Source of the DNA: Xestospongia muta | Lineage: Eukaryota > Porifera > Demospongiae > Haplosclerida > Petrosiidae | Direction: 5' to 3' | Assembly (NCBI GenBank): GCA_963693285.1 | Contig: OY848918.1 | Span: forward strand, 62,001 to 126,000 | DNA length: 64,000 bases | Part shown: piece after piece, positions 11,641 to 24,506 of the stretch | How the letters are laid out: each line of letters begins with the position of its first letter | How positions within the stretch are numbered: position 1 is the first letter of the stretch | Position numbers and translations under genes: made by a program | The notes under the pieces: generated by a model | The model's database searches: none | Told to the model about the DNA's origin: nothing | Seen by the model: the letters and a program-made list of their open reading frames with translations, nothing else

Positions 11641-11837
11641 AGTTTTTCAATAGTATAGAAAGTATACCTCATCTCTGTCTGTGACATACAATTAGCTAAT
11701 GCTATGGTATTTAATTAATTCTTTTAATCATAGGGGTTAGTGTTATTATCCTCATCATTAGATTCACAGTTTCGAGGGTCGACATCTTTTATAAGGTAAG
11801 TCTTCAGTTATACTATATCTCTTACTTGTTATAAAGG
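11641..11837. repeat. Short duplicated noncoding block
   Basis: The stretch TTAGTTTTTCAATAGTATAGAAAGT at its left end recurs near 22995 and 33860. The part 11690-11790 (GTTAGTGTTATTATCCTCATCATTAG) recurs at 24630-24730. Both times it leads into a CDK1-like pseudogene. Confidence 0.6.
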
Positions 11838-13123
11838 CTAGTCATAAAGTCACTGGTACGTTTGTGGTCTTGAAGAAAATATGTCTTGAGAGTGAGGAAG
11901 GTATGTCCAGTACAGCTATTAGAAAGATTTCGATATTAAAGGAAGTTTAATAACCTAATGTTGTGACGTAAGTAAGAGTGTGCGTGTGTATGTGTATTAT
12001 TAAGTAAGCAAAATGTCCTGATATAATGGCTCAAAATAATCTCTCTCTCTCTCTCCTTCTCTCTCATAGAGACTCAAGGAAATAATCCATCAAGATTCTA
12101 AGTTCTATCTTATTTTTGAATTCATAAGTATGGACTTAAAGAAATATCTTGATACTATTCCAGCTGGACAGTATATTGATCCAGTATTACTAAAGGTTGT
12201 AATGGATACATGATTTAATAGATGGATACATGGATTGACAAATGGATACATGGATGAATAGATAAATGGATTAATAGATAAACATATAACTGAATGGATG
12301 GATGTATGGATCAATGGATGGACATACAGATACCAATCTACAATGAACATACATTATAGTAGTCATATCCATTGTAGATGTTCTATTATTAATATTATTA
12401 TTTACTTCATTATTTCTTATATTTATAGAGTTATACTTACCAGATCATCAAAGGTACAGTTTTCTGTCATTGTTGAGGTATTATTCATCTTGACTTAAAA
12501 CCACAAAACCTGTTAATTGATGCCAAAGGTGCTATTAAACTGGCCAATTTTGGACTTTGACGAGCCTTTAGTATACTAGTTCGTGCATACATCCATGAGG
12601 TATCACTCTCTCTCACTCACTCACTGTAACACTGTGGTACAGGGCCCCTGAAATCTTACTTGGTTCATCACAATATTCTTGTCCCATTGATGTGTGGAGT
12701 ATAGCTTGTATATTTGATGAAATGTCTAATAAAAAACCTTTGTTTCAAGGAGACTCTGAAATTGATCAACTCTTCCAAATTTTCAGGTTTTATAAACTGG
12801 TTTAACTAGTTCCACTGTAGGATTTTGGGCACACCTAATAATATAACATGACCTAATGTAACAAAACTACCAAACTTTAAACCAAATTTTCCTAAATGGA
12901 TTGGTAAGGCTATAAAACAAGTTTGTCCTCAACTTGATGCAGCAGGCTGTGACCTATTAATGGTAAGTTATTGTTGAGTGATCCTTTTAATTCTAGTTGT
13001 ATTTAATATCAGGAAATGTTGGTTTATAATCCTGGGAAGAGAATGTCAGCAAAGACTGCTACACAACATCCTTATTTCAGTGATTTAGACAAGTCAGGTC
13101 TACCTGATACAGTGCAGTCTTAA
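11838..13123 (+). pseudogene. CDK1-like kinase pseudogene (copy ii, most complete)
   Basis: Ordered exon remnants cover most of a CDK1/CDC2 kinase. They are [19 protein letters not shown] (11838-11966), [18 protein letters not shown] with [12 protein letters not shown] (12071-12195), [12 protein letters not shown] plus LDLKPQNLLID and LANFGL (12430-12600), [18 protein letters not shown] with [12 protein letters not shown] (12627-12786), ILGTPNNIT and FPKWIGKAIKQVCPQLD (12820-12962), and a last exon ending at the TAA 13121-13123. Exon 1 (Gly loop) is missing here. The catalytic loop reads HLD instead of HRD and DFG is NFG. Stops occur after EV, FCHC, FGL and NIT. It lies about 200 bp upstream of kelch-kinase B. 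AATAAA signals near 13210 match the ancestral 3' end. Confidence 0.85.
12201..12325 (+). repeat. ATGGATACATGG-type minisatellite
   Basis: Degenerate tandem units of ATGGATACATGG / ATGGATGAATAG lie in the CDK1 pseudogene intron after the third remnant. Paralogous arrays are at 24833-24955, 18569-18640 and 50008-50055; in the last two the array ends at a rearrangement junction. Confidence 0.8.
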
Positions 13124-13329
13124 GAAGATGTTATACAGTACTATTTTATGTCTCATTAACTGTATACTGTATTAAGACACACTAATACATGTGAATGGAA
13201 TAAGTTCTAATAAATAAAATGACTTGTATATTCTAAGATTACTTGTTTTATGATGGAACTTGTAAGTAGTGAGTTATCCTCAATTAAAATAAGTGAGAGG
13301 TTCTTATTAAGGGCGTGTCTGTAGAAAAG

Positions 13330-16300
13330 ATGGCTACATCTAGATCAGGTTTGACTACATTATTATAATAGTTATCTATTGTTATGTGTGTGTGTGTGTC
13401 ATGTTCTACAGATTATTATGTACCTACAAAGAGGTATGGTCACTCTACACATATAGTGGGTGACTACCTCTACATGTGGGGTGGTTATATAGATGGTCTC
13501 CATGGAGTACATGATAATGAAGTCAAACGGAGGATGACCTCTGTTATTGAGTTATTTCACTTACCAACTGGTAAGTGGGAACAACGTCCTACCAATGGAA
13601 AACCTCCACTAGGTGTCTGGGGCTATGCATCAACTGTTATCAGTAACAGGATCTATTACTTTGGAGGACGTTGTAATCATGACCAGTGTCGCCATAATAG
13701 TGTCAACTCATTAATAACAGATTCACTTACATGGAATGAACTGTTCCCAACTAATCCAAGTATGGGTCCAATGATGAAGTCAGGCTGTGGGATGATATCT
13801 CTTACATTCAATAAAGTGGATTATCTACTGGTAGTTGGTGGACATGGTCCATGTCCCACCTCTCCACAACCTGGTGCTCAGTATAGTGATGCTTATAGTG
13901 GTAATGTTCGTACTAATGAGCACCACTACTATCAGTTATCCAGTGGTAAGAAGATCAATATATCATGTTATCAATACATTATACATCAAGTACAATTTTA
14001 TAACTGTTTGTATTTCAGGTCAGTGGATAATACCAGAAATTACTGCAGAACACCCACCTCCTTGTTTTGGCTTCACTCTTACATCACTACCAAATAACAG
14101 AGCTCTGTTATTTGGTGGTTATACTCGTAATGGTCGTGTTAACACTGTGTATATTGCTCGGTGTACAAAGACTGCAGTGGTGAGTACAATATGTACTAAG
14201 TTAAAGTATTTAGTTACTGTATAATATTGTGGAGTAATCAAGTTTAAAGTTTGAGAATGTTGAATGAACTAAATTTAGAGTATAATGTCCTCAAATAGTA
14301 AATTTCCCTCACTGTAAAAATTGATTTGTTGATTTAACTAATATATTGTTATACAGGTTGCAAACTTAGTATGATGTAAAAGTTAACATAATACTGTTTT
14401 TATTTAGTGCATAAACAGTAGTACGTTAGTAATAAAAACAGTGTTATGTTTACTTTCACATCATATTAAGTTTATTACATGTAACCTGTATAACAATATA
14501 TTAGTTAAATCAACAAATCAATTTTTACAGTGCTGTTGTTGATGAATATTGAAATAGATGTCCCAGGTCTTATTGAAGGAAATATGGTAACTAAATTAAA
14601 ATCCACATAAAGTATAAAATGAGCAATATTCTTAAACATTTCCCAGTATACAGTATTAATTACTGCTATGTTAATTGTATAATATGTTAACTTGAGTATT
14701 ATCTACCCAGCACTGGGAGAAGATAAGTGAACCACTTCCCAAATCAGTGAATTGGCCTCAGAGTAGATGGCGTCATGCTACCACTATTATCAGTGACCTA
14801 CATGTGATGATGGTGGGTGGATTTGGTATGAGTACTTCTGACAGCTGGTTATATAACATTAATACAAAGACATGGACAAAGGTTAGTTACTAGTTATCTT
14901 GTGACTTAATTCTAACACAAAGTTAGTTAATGTCTATGATCTACAGTATGAGGGGACATAATAAAGTGTGAGTATTTGAACTTTTACCTCTGAAAATAAC
15001 CCTCATCTATAGAAAATTTATAATTAATAATAGTTATTGTTTTTCATGAGCTGGTTTTATAACTGTAGTCCTGACACTATAGTATGTTAACATTTATGAT
15101 AGTATAGTCTTTTGATATATCTGATTTGTTTATAGTTGTAATTCAGTTATTAAAGACTGTACATAAGTACTTATGTTCATGTTTTAAAGTCTTGTAACAT
15201 GTCAACTCTACCAGTTGATATAAAGTTATAGTCTGTTACTAGAGTGCATGTATCCACTGATGTTACATGTATAATGACTAGTTTTGTAGTAATATCATAA
15301 CATCATTATTATAATGTCACTATATTCCATCTTATAGCTCACTATACCAGAGTCAGTGACTAAGAGATTTGGCCAGTCCCTCTCAGTATGGAATGTGTCA
15401 CCTACCACTGTATGGGTAGTACAATTTGGAGGAAGAACAAGTTTAGGGAAGGGATCTGAACTCAATGATACTACAGTGGTAGAACTTAGTAAGTACTCTC
15501 TATTGATGATAGTATTTGTTATATAGTACACACACACATTATCAGTATTATCACAGTATGATATAGGAGTGTTGACACACTATCTGTTTGTATTACAAAC
15601 TAGTCTCATAACTCAATACTATTGTAATATACTATACTCTCACTCTAGTATGTAATAATGACCAATGGTCTCTAGAAGATGTAATAACTAACCTGAGATC
15701 AACTGAAGAATATCAACTTAAGCTACAACAGAAGAGACAAGAAACATCTGTACAACCTTTTGTGAGACACGGACAACCTCAACTTACTGTCCAGTCTACA
15801 CGTCTTCAACCTTCTTCTTCATCACGTCAAGAGTCACAAGAGAAAGATAGAGAAATCCAACAATTAACACAACAACTTGAAGTTACCAACAAAGAGCTAC
15901 AAGATACCAAACAACAGCAGATAGATGTGACAAGAGCTCTTCAAGAGGACCTTCAAACAAAAGAAAGACAACTAAATCAACTACATCGAGAACTTCAAAA
16001 GAAACAACAAACTCAAGCTACACTTCAACATGAACAAAGATTACTTCAACAACAGCTACAGGATAGTCAAGAGAGAGAAAGAGTACTATGTCAACAACTC
16101 CAAGAGTCAACATCTGCTCTTCAACAACAAGTTCAACAGTTACAAGAACAGTCTCACTGGGTAGTGAGGAGAGAGGAGATTGAGATGACTGAGGAGGTCC
16201 TTGGGAAAGGAGGTTGGGGAGAAGTCAAGGTGGCTAAATTTCGTGGCCTTAGAGTAGCTGCCAAATGTCTTCATGAAGTTATCCTGTCACCATATAACAA

Positions 16301-16919
16301 ATCAGTTTTTACAAGAGAAATGGAGATTGCTGCTCGAGTACGTCATCCTAATCTCCTCCAGTTCATAGGAGCCACTCGAGTGGGTACTCCTATCATCCTA
16401 TCTGAATTAATGCCAACAAGCCTTCGTAAAGAAATTGAGAAGTCTCTGCTAACACGACCTCAAATGATCAGGATTGCCCAAGACATATCTGCTGCACTAA
16501 ACTATCTTCATCTCTGGCAACCACACCCTATACTACATCGTGATGTTAGTAGTCCTAATGTCCTCCTTGAACCATCTGGTAGTGGAATGTGGAAGGCTAA
16601 ACTCTCTGATTATGGCTCAGCTAATCTTGTTCAAAGTATCTCAGCTAATAGTGTAGCTCCTGGTAATCCTTTCTATTCTGCACCTGAAGCTCCTTTTCCT
16701 GATCAACATTCTCCAGCAATGGATGTCTTTAGTTTTGGTGTTCTACTAATGGAGATCATCCTACGTCAACCTCCTGCTTCTAAAACAGCTGACAAAATGA
16801 CTCAATCAGAGACTATCCATTGGCCAGCTATGAAACGTCTTGTTCAGAGGTGTATCTCTCATGACAGTCAAGTTCGTCCATCTATTTCTCAAGTACTTAC
16901 TTACCTTGAACATATGTAG
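13330..16919 (+). CDS. Kelch-coiled coil-TKL kinase, copy B (intact)
   Basis: Exons are 13330-13348, 13412-13945, 14019-14179, 14711-14881, 15338-15488 and 15649-16919; all junctions keep frame and give 768 aa. Residues 1-344 form six kelch blades, each with R/V-x-x-[HYF]-[ST/A] about 16 residues before a GG pair. Residues about 407-517 form a Gln/Glu-rich coiled coil that could oligomerise the protein. Residues about 525-768 are a kinase: GKGGWGEV loop, VAAK (Lys 550), HRDVSSPNVLL (Asp 643), SDYGSAN (Asp 665), YSAPEA. DYG replaces DFG, and Ser replaces the Lys/Ala of HRDLK/A, so substrate class is uncertain; TKL is the best fit. No signal peptide or TM is seen, so it is probably cytosolic. 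The C-lobe is type 2, as in F. Intron 3 is about 600 bp shorter than in A and carries a miniature transposon. Confidence 0.88.
14310..14532. mobile_element. CACTG-ended miniature element in intron 3 of copy B
   Basis: A 223-bp insertion with long terminal inverted repeats (CACTGTAAAAATTGATTTGT and its complement; inner arms also pair, e.g. TTGTTATACAGGTT). The other copies read CCCTGTTG across this site; here it is CCCT[element]CTGTTG, so a 2-bp CT duplication flanks it. It is noncoding and a nonautonomous DNA transposon. The superfamily is uncertain (2-bp target site, CACTG ends). Confidence 0.85.
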
Positions 16920-17929
16920 TTTATCCACTATACATGTAAGTACTTCATTTAGTATAATCCTCCTATAATGTACTATGACTATTATATTATTTAGTAGTTT
17001 GTATATTACTGTTGTATTACTATGTGACTAGAATTATTATTAGTATTGAGTGTATTACCATATATGGACATTATGAACATAATTAGTATTACTTATGAAT
17101 AATCTTTTGAGTGTGACCTTTTTCATTTATTAATTTTATATTAACAAGTTATTATTTATAATATAATAAGTTGATCTTTAAAATGGTCCACCTCCTACTA
17201 TGTCAAGATTTCATATGAATTGACTACATTTATAAAGATGTCTGTGAACTTGTTGTTGTAGTAACTTCAAAAAGATGGTTAGTTGTTATATATATTGTAG
17301 AATATCTCTTATCTGAAGACTGGTTGCATTGGTTTAGTTTGACTAGCTAGGGACACCTTCCTTTCATAGGATACAGAGGTGTCCTCAATATAGAGATTGT
17401 ATAATCCACCAAAGTATTAGTATGGGACTAGAACAAGTGTCCTAAATATAGAGGGTGTCCTTACTGGGAGGTTCCACATTATTACATAATATGTTTCATA
17501 TTTACTCAAGTTACAAACTGTTACTATTGAGTGAGAAGGTCCAGTGGTTTCCATGGCAACACATATTCCACTACATTGTGGTTCCCTACCTGTATCAGTC
17601 TCGTTTGCCATTCATCATAAGTGGGTGTGGTTACATTAGTAACTATGATGTAATAATGTCCTCTAGATGGTCTAGTCTTCTTGATCCTACAAGAGGTGAG
17701 ATGTCACTATGTTCTGGTTTAGTGAGCATTGTAGACAAGAGTATGTTAGCTGGAGTGTATAAACTAGGTAAACCACACCCACTACCACACCCCTTTATAT
17801 TACGCTTGCTAAATCTTTCAATAATTCTTTTTTCTAACTTGTAAATTTGTCAGTACAACAATTCATGATTATCTAATATTATATAACAACGTTATTATTA
17901 CTAATTATTAATTATCTCTATTATATTAG
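16920..17929 (+). repeat. Conserved 3' flank of the kelch-kinase unit (tail 2)
   Basis: Homologous to 5740-6820. The exon-like segment near 17515 has a TGA after TVTIE, so here it is not coding in that frame. The segment near 17680-17765 (LLDPTRGEMSLCSG, then VSIVDKSMLAGVYKLG) is open and ends at a GTAAAC donor. No gene recognised. Confidence 0.55.
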
Positions 17930-18391
17930 GGGGCAGAAGCATCCCAGAATGTCTAATCCCAAAACTTCTACTAGTCAAAATGTCTAATTCAATGAATGTG
18001 TGGAAGAAGTACCAGTATTTACCTCAGTAGGACCAAGTCTTAGAGTAAGAAACTATTTAAAAAGAGCAGTCATGTCTATAGACTATTATACAAAGATTGA
18101 AAAGATTGGAGAAGGGACTTATGGTATCATTTACAAGGTAAGTCTTCAGTCACACTATATCTCTTACTTGTTATAAAGGCTAGACATAAAGTCACTGGTA
18201 AGTTTGTGGCCTTGAAGAAAATATGTCTTGAGAGTGAGGAAGAAGGTGTCCAGTATATTAGAGAGATTTTGATATTGAAAGAAGTTTAACATCATAATGT
18301 TGTGATGTAAGTGAGAGTGTGTGTGTGTGTGTATTGCGAAGTAAGCAGAATGACATTTATACATTGATAGAATGGTTCAAAATAACCTTAA

Positions 18392-18437
<46 letters not shown>

Positions 18438-18566
18438 CAGACTCAAGGAAATAATCCATCAAGATTCTAAGTGCTATCTTATTTTTAAAGTCATGAGTAT
18501 GGACTTAAAGAAATATCTTGATACTATTCCAGCTGGACAGTATATTGATCCAGTATTACTAAAGGT
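17930..18566 (+). pseudogene. CDK1-like kinase pseudogene (copy iii, 5' half)
   Basis: Exon 1 is complete from ATG 18072: [20 protein letters not shown] then YK|GTAAGT, with the CDK Gly loop and inhibitory Thr-Tyr pair. Exon 2 (about 18181-18307) reads [21 protein letters not shown], including the VALKK Lys, but has TAA after LKEV. Exon 3 (18441-18566) reads [18 protein letters not shown], then [16 protein letters not shown]. The copy stops in the following minisatellite, where an unrelated piece of the RSPH1 gene begins. CDK1 drives mitotic entry; this copy lacks the catalytic loop and is dead. Confidence 0.85.
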
Positions 18567-18568
18567 AG

Positions 18569-18643
18569 TAATGGATACATGATTTGATACATGGATACAT
18601 GGATTGACAAATGGATACATGGATGAATAGATAAATGGATTAA
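18569..18643 (+). repeat. Minisatellite truncated at a rearrangement junction
   Basis: ATGGATACATGG-type units as at 12201-12325. After GGATTAATAGCT the homology to the other arrays ends and the sequence becomes the RSPH1 3' flank. Confidence 0.75.
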
Positions 18644-18962
18644 TAGCTGATAGGAGTCTCCTCTTATTTAGAGTGAAGACGTTGAACAAGATAATGAAGA
18701 TGATGAAGAAAGTCAAAAGCTTGTACCAAGATGGCGAGGTGGACAAGTTAACCCTGTAGCATGACCTGATATATTTACTATGTATTATAATTATCTCATA
18801 GTAATTTTTGTCCACTGAAAATATGTCCTAAGATGAGATATCTCAAGATAACTTTTATCCTAAGATAAAATATATCAGACAAGATATTTCAAAATCAATT
18901 TCTATGTTAAGACTAATAATTAAAGTAGATAAACTATTGTAAGTTATTTATGTTAGACAAAA
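18644..18962 (+). pseudogene. RSPH1-like last exon and 3' flank, duplicated fragment
   Basis: An acceptor (TTTAG) at 18667-18671 is followed by [20 protein letters not shown], then [10 protein letters not shown] and TGA (18762-18764). This matches the last exon of the intact gene at 61144-61236 with one clear change (D for E). The following 200 bp match 60950-61143 in reverse orientation, including the ATCTTAGGATAAAA motif. No other exon is present, so it is an isolated fragment. Confidence 0.85.
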
Positions 18963-19084
18963 ATGTATTATAATATGTACTTTACATCTAAGAAGACAAA
19001 ACAAAATACATCATAAGTCTAACACAATCCATACTCAATACAACAATAGCTTCATTAACAGACTACATTACATTAAATATTATT
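18963..19084. repeat. Inverted copy of 50055-50165
   Basis: The stretch from ACTTTACATCTAAGAAGACA to AAATATTATTTCATG appears as its reverse complement at 50055-50165. At that site it also directly abuts a broken minisatellite. Confidence 0.75.
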
Positions 19085-20111
<1,027 letters not shown>

Positions 20112-20346
20112 TGAACACCACGTGGTTGTATCATCGACCACCGCCCACTTTATTATAGTACTATACGAAGTTAGGAGAGGAAGGTAATAAAATTAATAGG
20201 GGTTTACCATAATATCATATTTTATTTTTTGTAGGTTGTCTCTATTATTTTATCTTATTTAAAAGAATTAAAATAAAGTTAGTACAATATTATACACAAT
20301 GTGTACAATGATCAGTGTATTAATAATTTAGTAAAGTCATTGAACA

Positions 20347-20662
20347 ATGGCAGACTCTGTTATCTATTTGGATTATAATGCAACTACTCCATTAGCTCCT
20401 GAAGTAATAAAAGTAATTACTCAATCATTACAGGAGCACTGGACTAATCCCAGTAGTAGTTATGGTACATAATGAACATTATATTAATATTTATAATATT
20501 ATTGTCTTCAGATAAAGTCTCTAAACTAGCCATTAAAAATGCCAGAGAGCAGATTGCTAACATGATCAACAGTTCAACTGAAGGTAAGTAGATTATTAAT
20601 GTTATATAACAATTATAATAATTTAATAGATGTTGTATTTACTTCTGGAGGTACAGAGGTAG
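20347..20662 (+). pseudogene. SCLY: Selenocysteine lyase / NifS-like N-terminal fragment
   Basis: Three exon pieces: 20347-20464 (MADSVIYLDYNATTPLAPEV then WTNPSSSY), 20512-20583 (KLAIKNAREQIANMI) and 20630-20662 (VVFTSGGTE). LDYNATTPL, NPSSS and FTSGGTE are landmarks of the class V PLP-dependent aminotransferase fold, and the set resembles selenocysteine lyase more than mitochondrial NFS1. The gene stops right after GGTE, well before the PLP-lysine, and Na+/K+-ATPase sequence on the other strand follows. The pieces that remain have no stops. Confidence 0.75.
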
Positions 20663-20731
20663 TCTATTGTCGGTAATTGATGTTATTATTATTAATATAA
20701 TAATGTACTGACTATTGTCGTTAAACTACTA

Positions 20732-22277
20732 GCATACCAGGACTTATAATACCAACACAGCGAGCAATAGCTTTAGCAGTAATAGGATGATCACCAGTCA
20801 CCATAATCACCTAGGTACAATATATATGTATATTATATTATATATGATTGTACTGACTTTAATTCCAGCTGTCCTACATTTAGATACAGCTTCAGGAACA
20901 TTAGATCTTGGAGGATCAATCAGTGATACTAACCCAACAAAACAAAGTCCATCTAATGGAAAATTAACCTACAAATAAACTTGATAACAACTGTAACAAT
21001 AATAGTTAATTAAATATTAATTAATAAATTAATTCCACCTTTCATCACTAGTAAATAACCTCTAGTACTTGGGTTATCATGAATTGAGACCTATATTATA
21101 TAATATATATTATATTATATATATTATATTATATTATGTTATATTATATAATATATATTATATTATATTATATTATATTATATTACATGTATTCTAATGT
21201 AACAGTATATTTGAGAGCTAACTTGAAATTTATTTGTGGAATTAAAAGGTATCTCTACTACTTTAGGATGACTGTCTCTCAAATCTTCAGCATTACCAAC
21301 TTCTAATTCAAAACATTTTAGAAGAGCTGATTCAGAAGCATCTCCACAACATTCCCTTAACAGAAGATGACCCCTGTTATTAATGAGTATTAACTAACTT
21401 GTCTAATATATTAACTGTCTCTTGTCCTTCTTTGAAATATGCTCTGTTACATAACCCAATAATTCGAGCTAATGCATTCCATGTTGGAGTTGGTTCCTAC
21501 TATAATAATGAACTATATTATATAATTACATGGAACTTACTCTTCTAGTATGTTCAGGATGGAGTGGATTTTCATCAGTATTAGCACCCCATATACTGCC
21601 ATCAAACCACATATGTGCTATTTTATATTGTCATAATGAGTGTAGGCGTTAAAATACTTACCAACTGTCATTCTGTTCTGAGTCAATGTTCCAGACTTAT
21701 CAGAGCATATCACAGATGTAGAACCAAGTGTTTCCACAGCCTCCAAGTTACAAACTAAACAGTTTTTCAACCTCATTTGTTGAGCAGTTAACTTGAGACA
21801 AACCTGTAGTACACCTTTATCATAAAGACTATTAATTAAATGCATAATAATGTACAGTGACTGTAGCTATTAGTCCTTCCGGTACATTAGCCACAATGAT
21901 ACCAATAAGAAATGCAACAGCATCAAGCCAGTAATAACCCAGTATAAGGCCAATAGTAAAAAAGGAGACTCCTAATATCACTGCTACCACTGAAATGATA
22001 GTAATAAAGTGATGAATCTCTATAGCTATAGGTGTTTCTACAGGAAAAGGAAGGAGGTATATGATCAAAGAATCATAACCCTAGCTTTATATTGTAATAT
22101 ATAATATATACCACCTGCTCTCAAGTTGACAAGTTGCTCACAAGTGGCCACACCTGCCACTACATTAATATTACCTTGTCGTAGAAAATGACTGGTCATG
22201 TTCTAAACATTAATGTGAACTTCATTCTAATAACTTACTTTCCTGGACAAGTTTCTTGTTTCTAATGGATTGTCATG
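20732..22277 (-). pseudogene. Na+/K+-ATPase alpha subunit, internal fragment
   Basis: Exons in order from right to left: NPLETRNLSRK (about 22277-22243), [14 protein letters not shown] with [16 protein letters not shown] (about 22047-21857), [17 protein letters not shown] with [16 protein letters not shown] (about 21810-21663), AHMWFDGSIWGANTDENP (21615-21545), [18 protein letters not shown] (about 21500-21400), [15 protein letters not shown] with [14 protein letters not shown] (21370-21228), VSIHDNPSTRGYLLVMKG (21091-21039), [19 protein letters not shown] (20970-20873), and [16 protein letters not shown] (20815-20732). The phosphorylation motif is DKSGT instead of DKTGT. Both protein ends are missing, so no pump can be made. 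It covers membrane helices 3-4 and most of the catalytic loop. Confidence 0.85.
21095..21190. repeat. (TATAT/TATTA)n low-complexity tract
   Basis: About 95 bp composed almost only of TATATTA units, in an intron of the ATPase fragment. Confidence 0.9.
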
Positions 22278-23080
22278 TCTATAGTGGATACTAGAGTAGT
22301 GTAGTGTGACAGTCTGAATCTTAGGTCATATACTTAATGTTTAAGGTTTAGGATCAGTATTAATATATGATGATCTTGGACTGTCCCACTGAGCTTCTGT
22401 AGGACACTGTCATTAGTAGAGGTGTGTCCTCAATATAAAGGTCACTAAAGTATTAGTATGGGACTAGAACAAGTGTCCTGAACTTCAAAGTATTAACATA
22501 TTCCAGTTTTTATTGCCAAGAGGTAGAGGTGTTTTAATTCTCATATAATAAGATGGTGCTGTCCTTGTAGTTAAAGATGAACATTCAATTATATGAGGTA
22601 TATTATAGGAACATGGAGTGAGATTCTAAAATTAAATACATTTAATAAAAATTATAAGTAAATTATATATAAATTACTTGTTCCCTGTCCTGATTAGTAA
22701 GATAAATCCATAAATTTGTGGTCGTAATTGGAGGGGTTTTACCTGTTACCATGACAACACTACCAATTTAAGCATAGTAATAAAGGTCATACTTTTAATG
22801 TGATGGGTTGATATCCAACATAATGGACCTTTACTACTTAAAGAAGATGGTCAGACATTATAGGTACAGGGAGAAGGTGTTGCTATTAGTTCCAGAGAGA
22901 GAGGTAGGCCATGAGACCAAGTATTGTCTTAAACCTTAAACTATAATCCTCTAAAGATATTTCACTATTTTACTTACCAATATAACAAGGTTTGTTTAGT
23001 TTTTCAATAGTATAGAAAGTGTAGGAGTTGAGGTTACTATAGAGACAAAAATACATTGTTAACAATGGTCTAATTAATTG
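22278..23080. repeat. Dispersed duplicated block with exon-like piece
   Basis: The left part (22290-22770) recurs at 30520-30990, and a section of it again at 30290-30500. The right part (22845-23060) recurs at 33710-33930. On the - strand a small exon-like reading (LTPCSYNIPHIIECSSLTTR then PLPLGNKNWN) lies near 22620-22510. It is followed after an intron by a piece near 22735-22680 (KTPPITTTNLWIYLTNQDRE). I do not recognise the source gene. Confidence 0.55.
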
Positions 23081-23149
23081 AATCTATTAATTTTATTGCT
23101 AATAAATAAAAGCAAGAATTTTTGTTAATTAAAGATAGTTAGCAGATAA

Positions 23150-23240
23150 ATAGTCAAATCTGATTGGTCGAGGACTTGAAGTATATAAAGAACTGTGCTC
23201 AAATTTTTTCATTACTTGTCCAAGTTAGTTTGTAAGGAAG
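23150..23240 (+). promoter_or_regulatory. Possible CCAAT/TATA core promoter
   Basis: ATTGG (inverted CCAAT) near 23163 and GTATATAAAG at 23181-23190 lie about 20 bp apart, followed by CTTGTCCAAGTTAG. The same TATA and downstream stretch recurs at 34365-34415 just ahead of copy D. No clear downstream gene is attached at this site. The duplication of the motif plus context is seen; promoter function is inferred. Confidence 0.35.
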
Positions 23241-23539
23241 ATGGTGTCCTTTTTGCTGTGAAACTAACTATACTCTACACTACAATGTCTACCTCATATC
23301 TAAAGAAACCTTCTCTCTCATTTACCGAGTCAGTTTTAAGACAATCCTTTGAGGTCTCCTAGCTGGTCGTCCATTAGGAGTCAGTGAACACAATCTATCT
23401 CTAAAGAACTGATGCTCCTCCATTACCAGCCCCACCTAGCCTCGTACCCAGGCTAAACGCCTGGTAACTACTGTTTGCGCATGCGTTTAATTTCCACAGA
23501 TTTCTTGAAAAATAGTATACTCTAGGAATCCTCCGTCAA

Positions 23540-23881
23540 CTATGACGTCAAAATCTTTAACCTCAATGTTAGATTAATTGTGATGGCTACTTGTAGTACT
23601 GATAGAAACTTTTCTGCTGATCCACTGTATGCTCTAAAGAAGCTAGGAACCAGCTGTTTGAATGGCTCTAAGTCTGTAAGAGATTTCTCTATAGACACAA
23701 TTCGAAGTTTGCACTTAATACAAATATATAAAGAGAGACCATGATCTCTCGAAACGATAACATCAAGCAAAGAAGTTATTCTAGAAACCCAGTTGTTTTG
23801 CATCCCAACAGCACTGGACAAATTTGTTGCTCTTTTGGCTTCCACTAAATCACTGCATAACCAACAAACTTGACTAGCCAT
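23540..23881 (-). CDS. ZAD-like zinc-binding protein inside a TIR element
   Basis: A 113-aa reading starting MASQVCWLCSDLVEAK with CxxC near residue 6-9 and a second CxxC (YICIKCKLR) near residue 55-58, spaced as in zinc-finger-associated (ZAD) domains. The middle has alternating hydrophobic residues and a helix-like end (VSIEKSLTDLEPF). It lies entirely between the terminal repeats of the outer element, so it is probably cargo or a captured DNA-binding module. No finger array follows. Whether it is expressed is unknown. Confidence 0.55.
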   Translation of the reverse strand: MASQVCWLCSDLVEAKRATNLSSAVGMQNNWVSRITSLLDVIVSRDHGLSLYICIKCKLRIVSIEKSLTDLEPFKQLVPSFFRAYSGSAEKFLSVLQVAITINLTLRLKILTS

Positions 23882-24033
23882 GCTTAAACTCGTGTAGTGA
23901 ATGAAACATCATCATTATAAATCCAGCCCATCGCTTCGTCATTTAATTGAAAAAGTAGTAATTATGATGTCAACATGTTTCAATAATTATGCGCATGCGC
24001 AAGCAGTAGTCACCAGGCGTTCTACTCTTTACT

Positions 24034-24506
24034 TAGTCTAGCGAGCTAGACCCTCCTCCTTTTTGATAAGCTGATGGTCGGAGGAGGGTCTAGAAGCGAA
24101 CTAGGCTTACTGCCCCATTGGAATGTGGGGCAGTACCGCAATGTTTACATAGTGGTTATAAACTGTTATTACAACTGCCACGTGAAGGGTTTTCTTGGAG
24201 GGATTCCAAGTTGACGAAAATACCACTTTCCTATATTAGTTAACTGCCGCATTCCATTCTTTTCATGGGTGTAGAGTCGATAGCGTAGCACTTCAGCTTC
24301 CAATATAGAAGGACAACAAACACAAAAACAACTCTTGGGTTCACCTGGCAGTTGTAATAACAGTTTATAAGTTAACCACTATGTAAACATTGCGGTACTG
24401 CCCCACATTCCATACATTCCAATGGGGCTGTAAGCCTAGTTCGCTTCTATACCCTCCTCCGACCATCAGTTTATCAAAAAGGAGGAGGGTCTAGCTCGCT
24501 AGACTA
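24034..24506. mobile_element. Nested miniature TIR element (inner)
   Basis: A 473-bp element inserted in the right arm of the outer one. The ends TAGTCTAGCGAGCTAGACCC and complement are perfect, and pairing runs about 150 bp inward (CCTCCTCC..., CATTGGAATG, GTTTACATAGTGGTTATAAA). Exact 9-bp direct repeats CTCTTTACT flank it (24025-24033 and 24507-24515). No coding capacity. The terminal palindrome CTAGCGAGCTAG is unusual. Confidence 0.88.

Noticed and set aside
14310..14532. Assignment of the CACTG elements to Tc1/mariner
   Set aside because: Only one of three inserts duplicates TA; the others duplicate CT and TG.
23285..23362. Short reading MSTSYLKKPSLSFTES after the TATA-like motif
   Set aside because: Only 25 codons, no family, no conserved partner at the duplicated TATA site near copy D.
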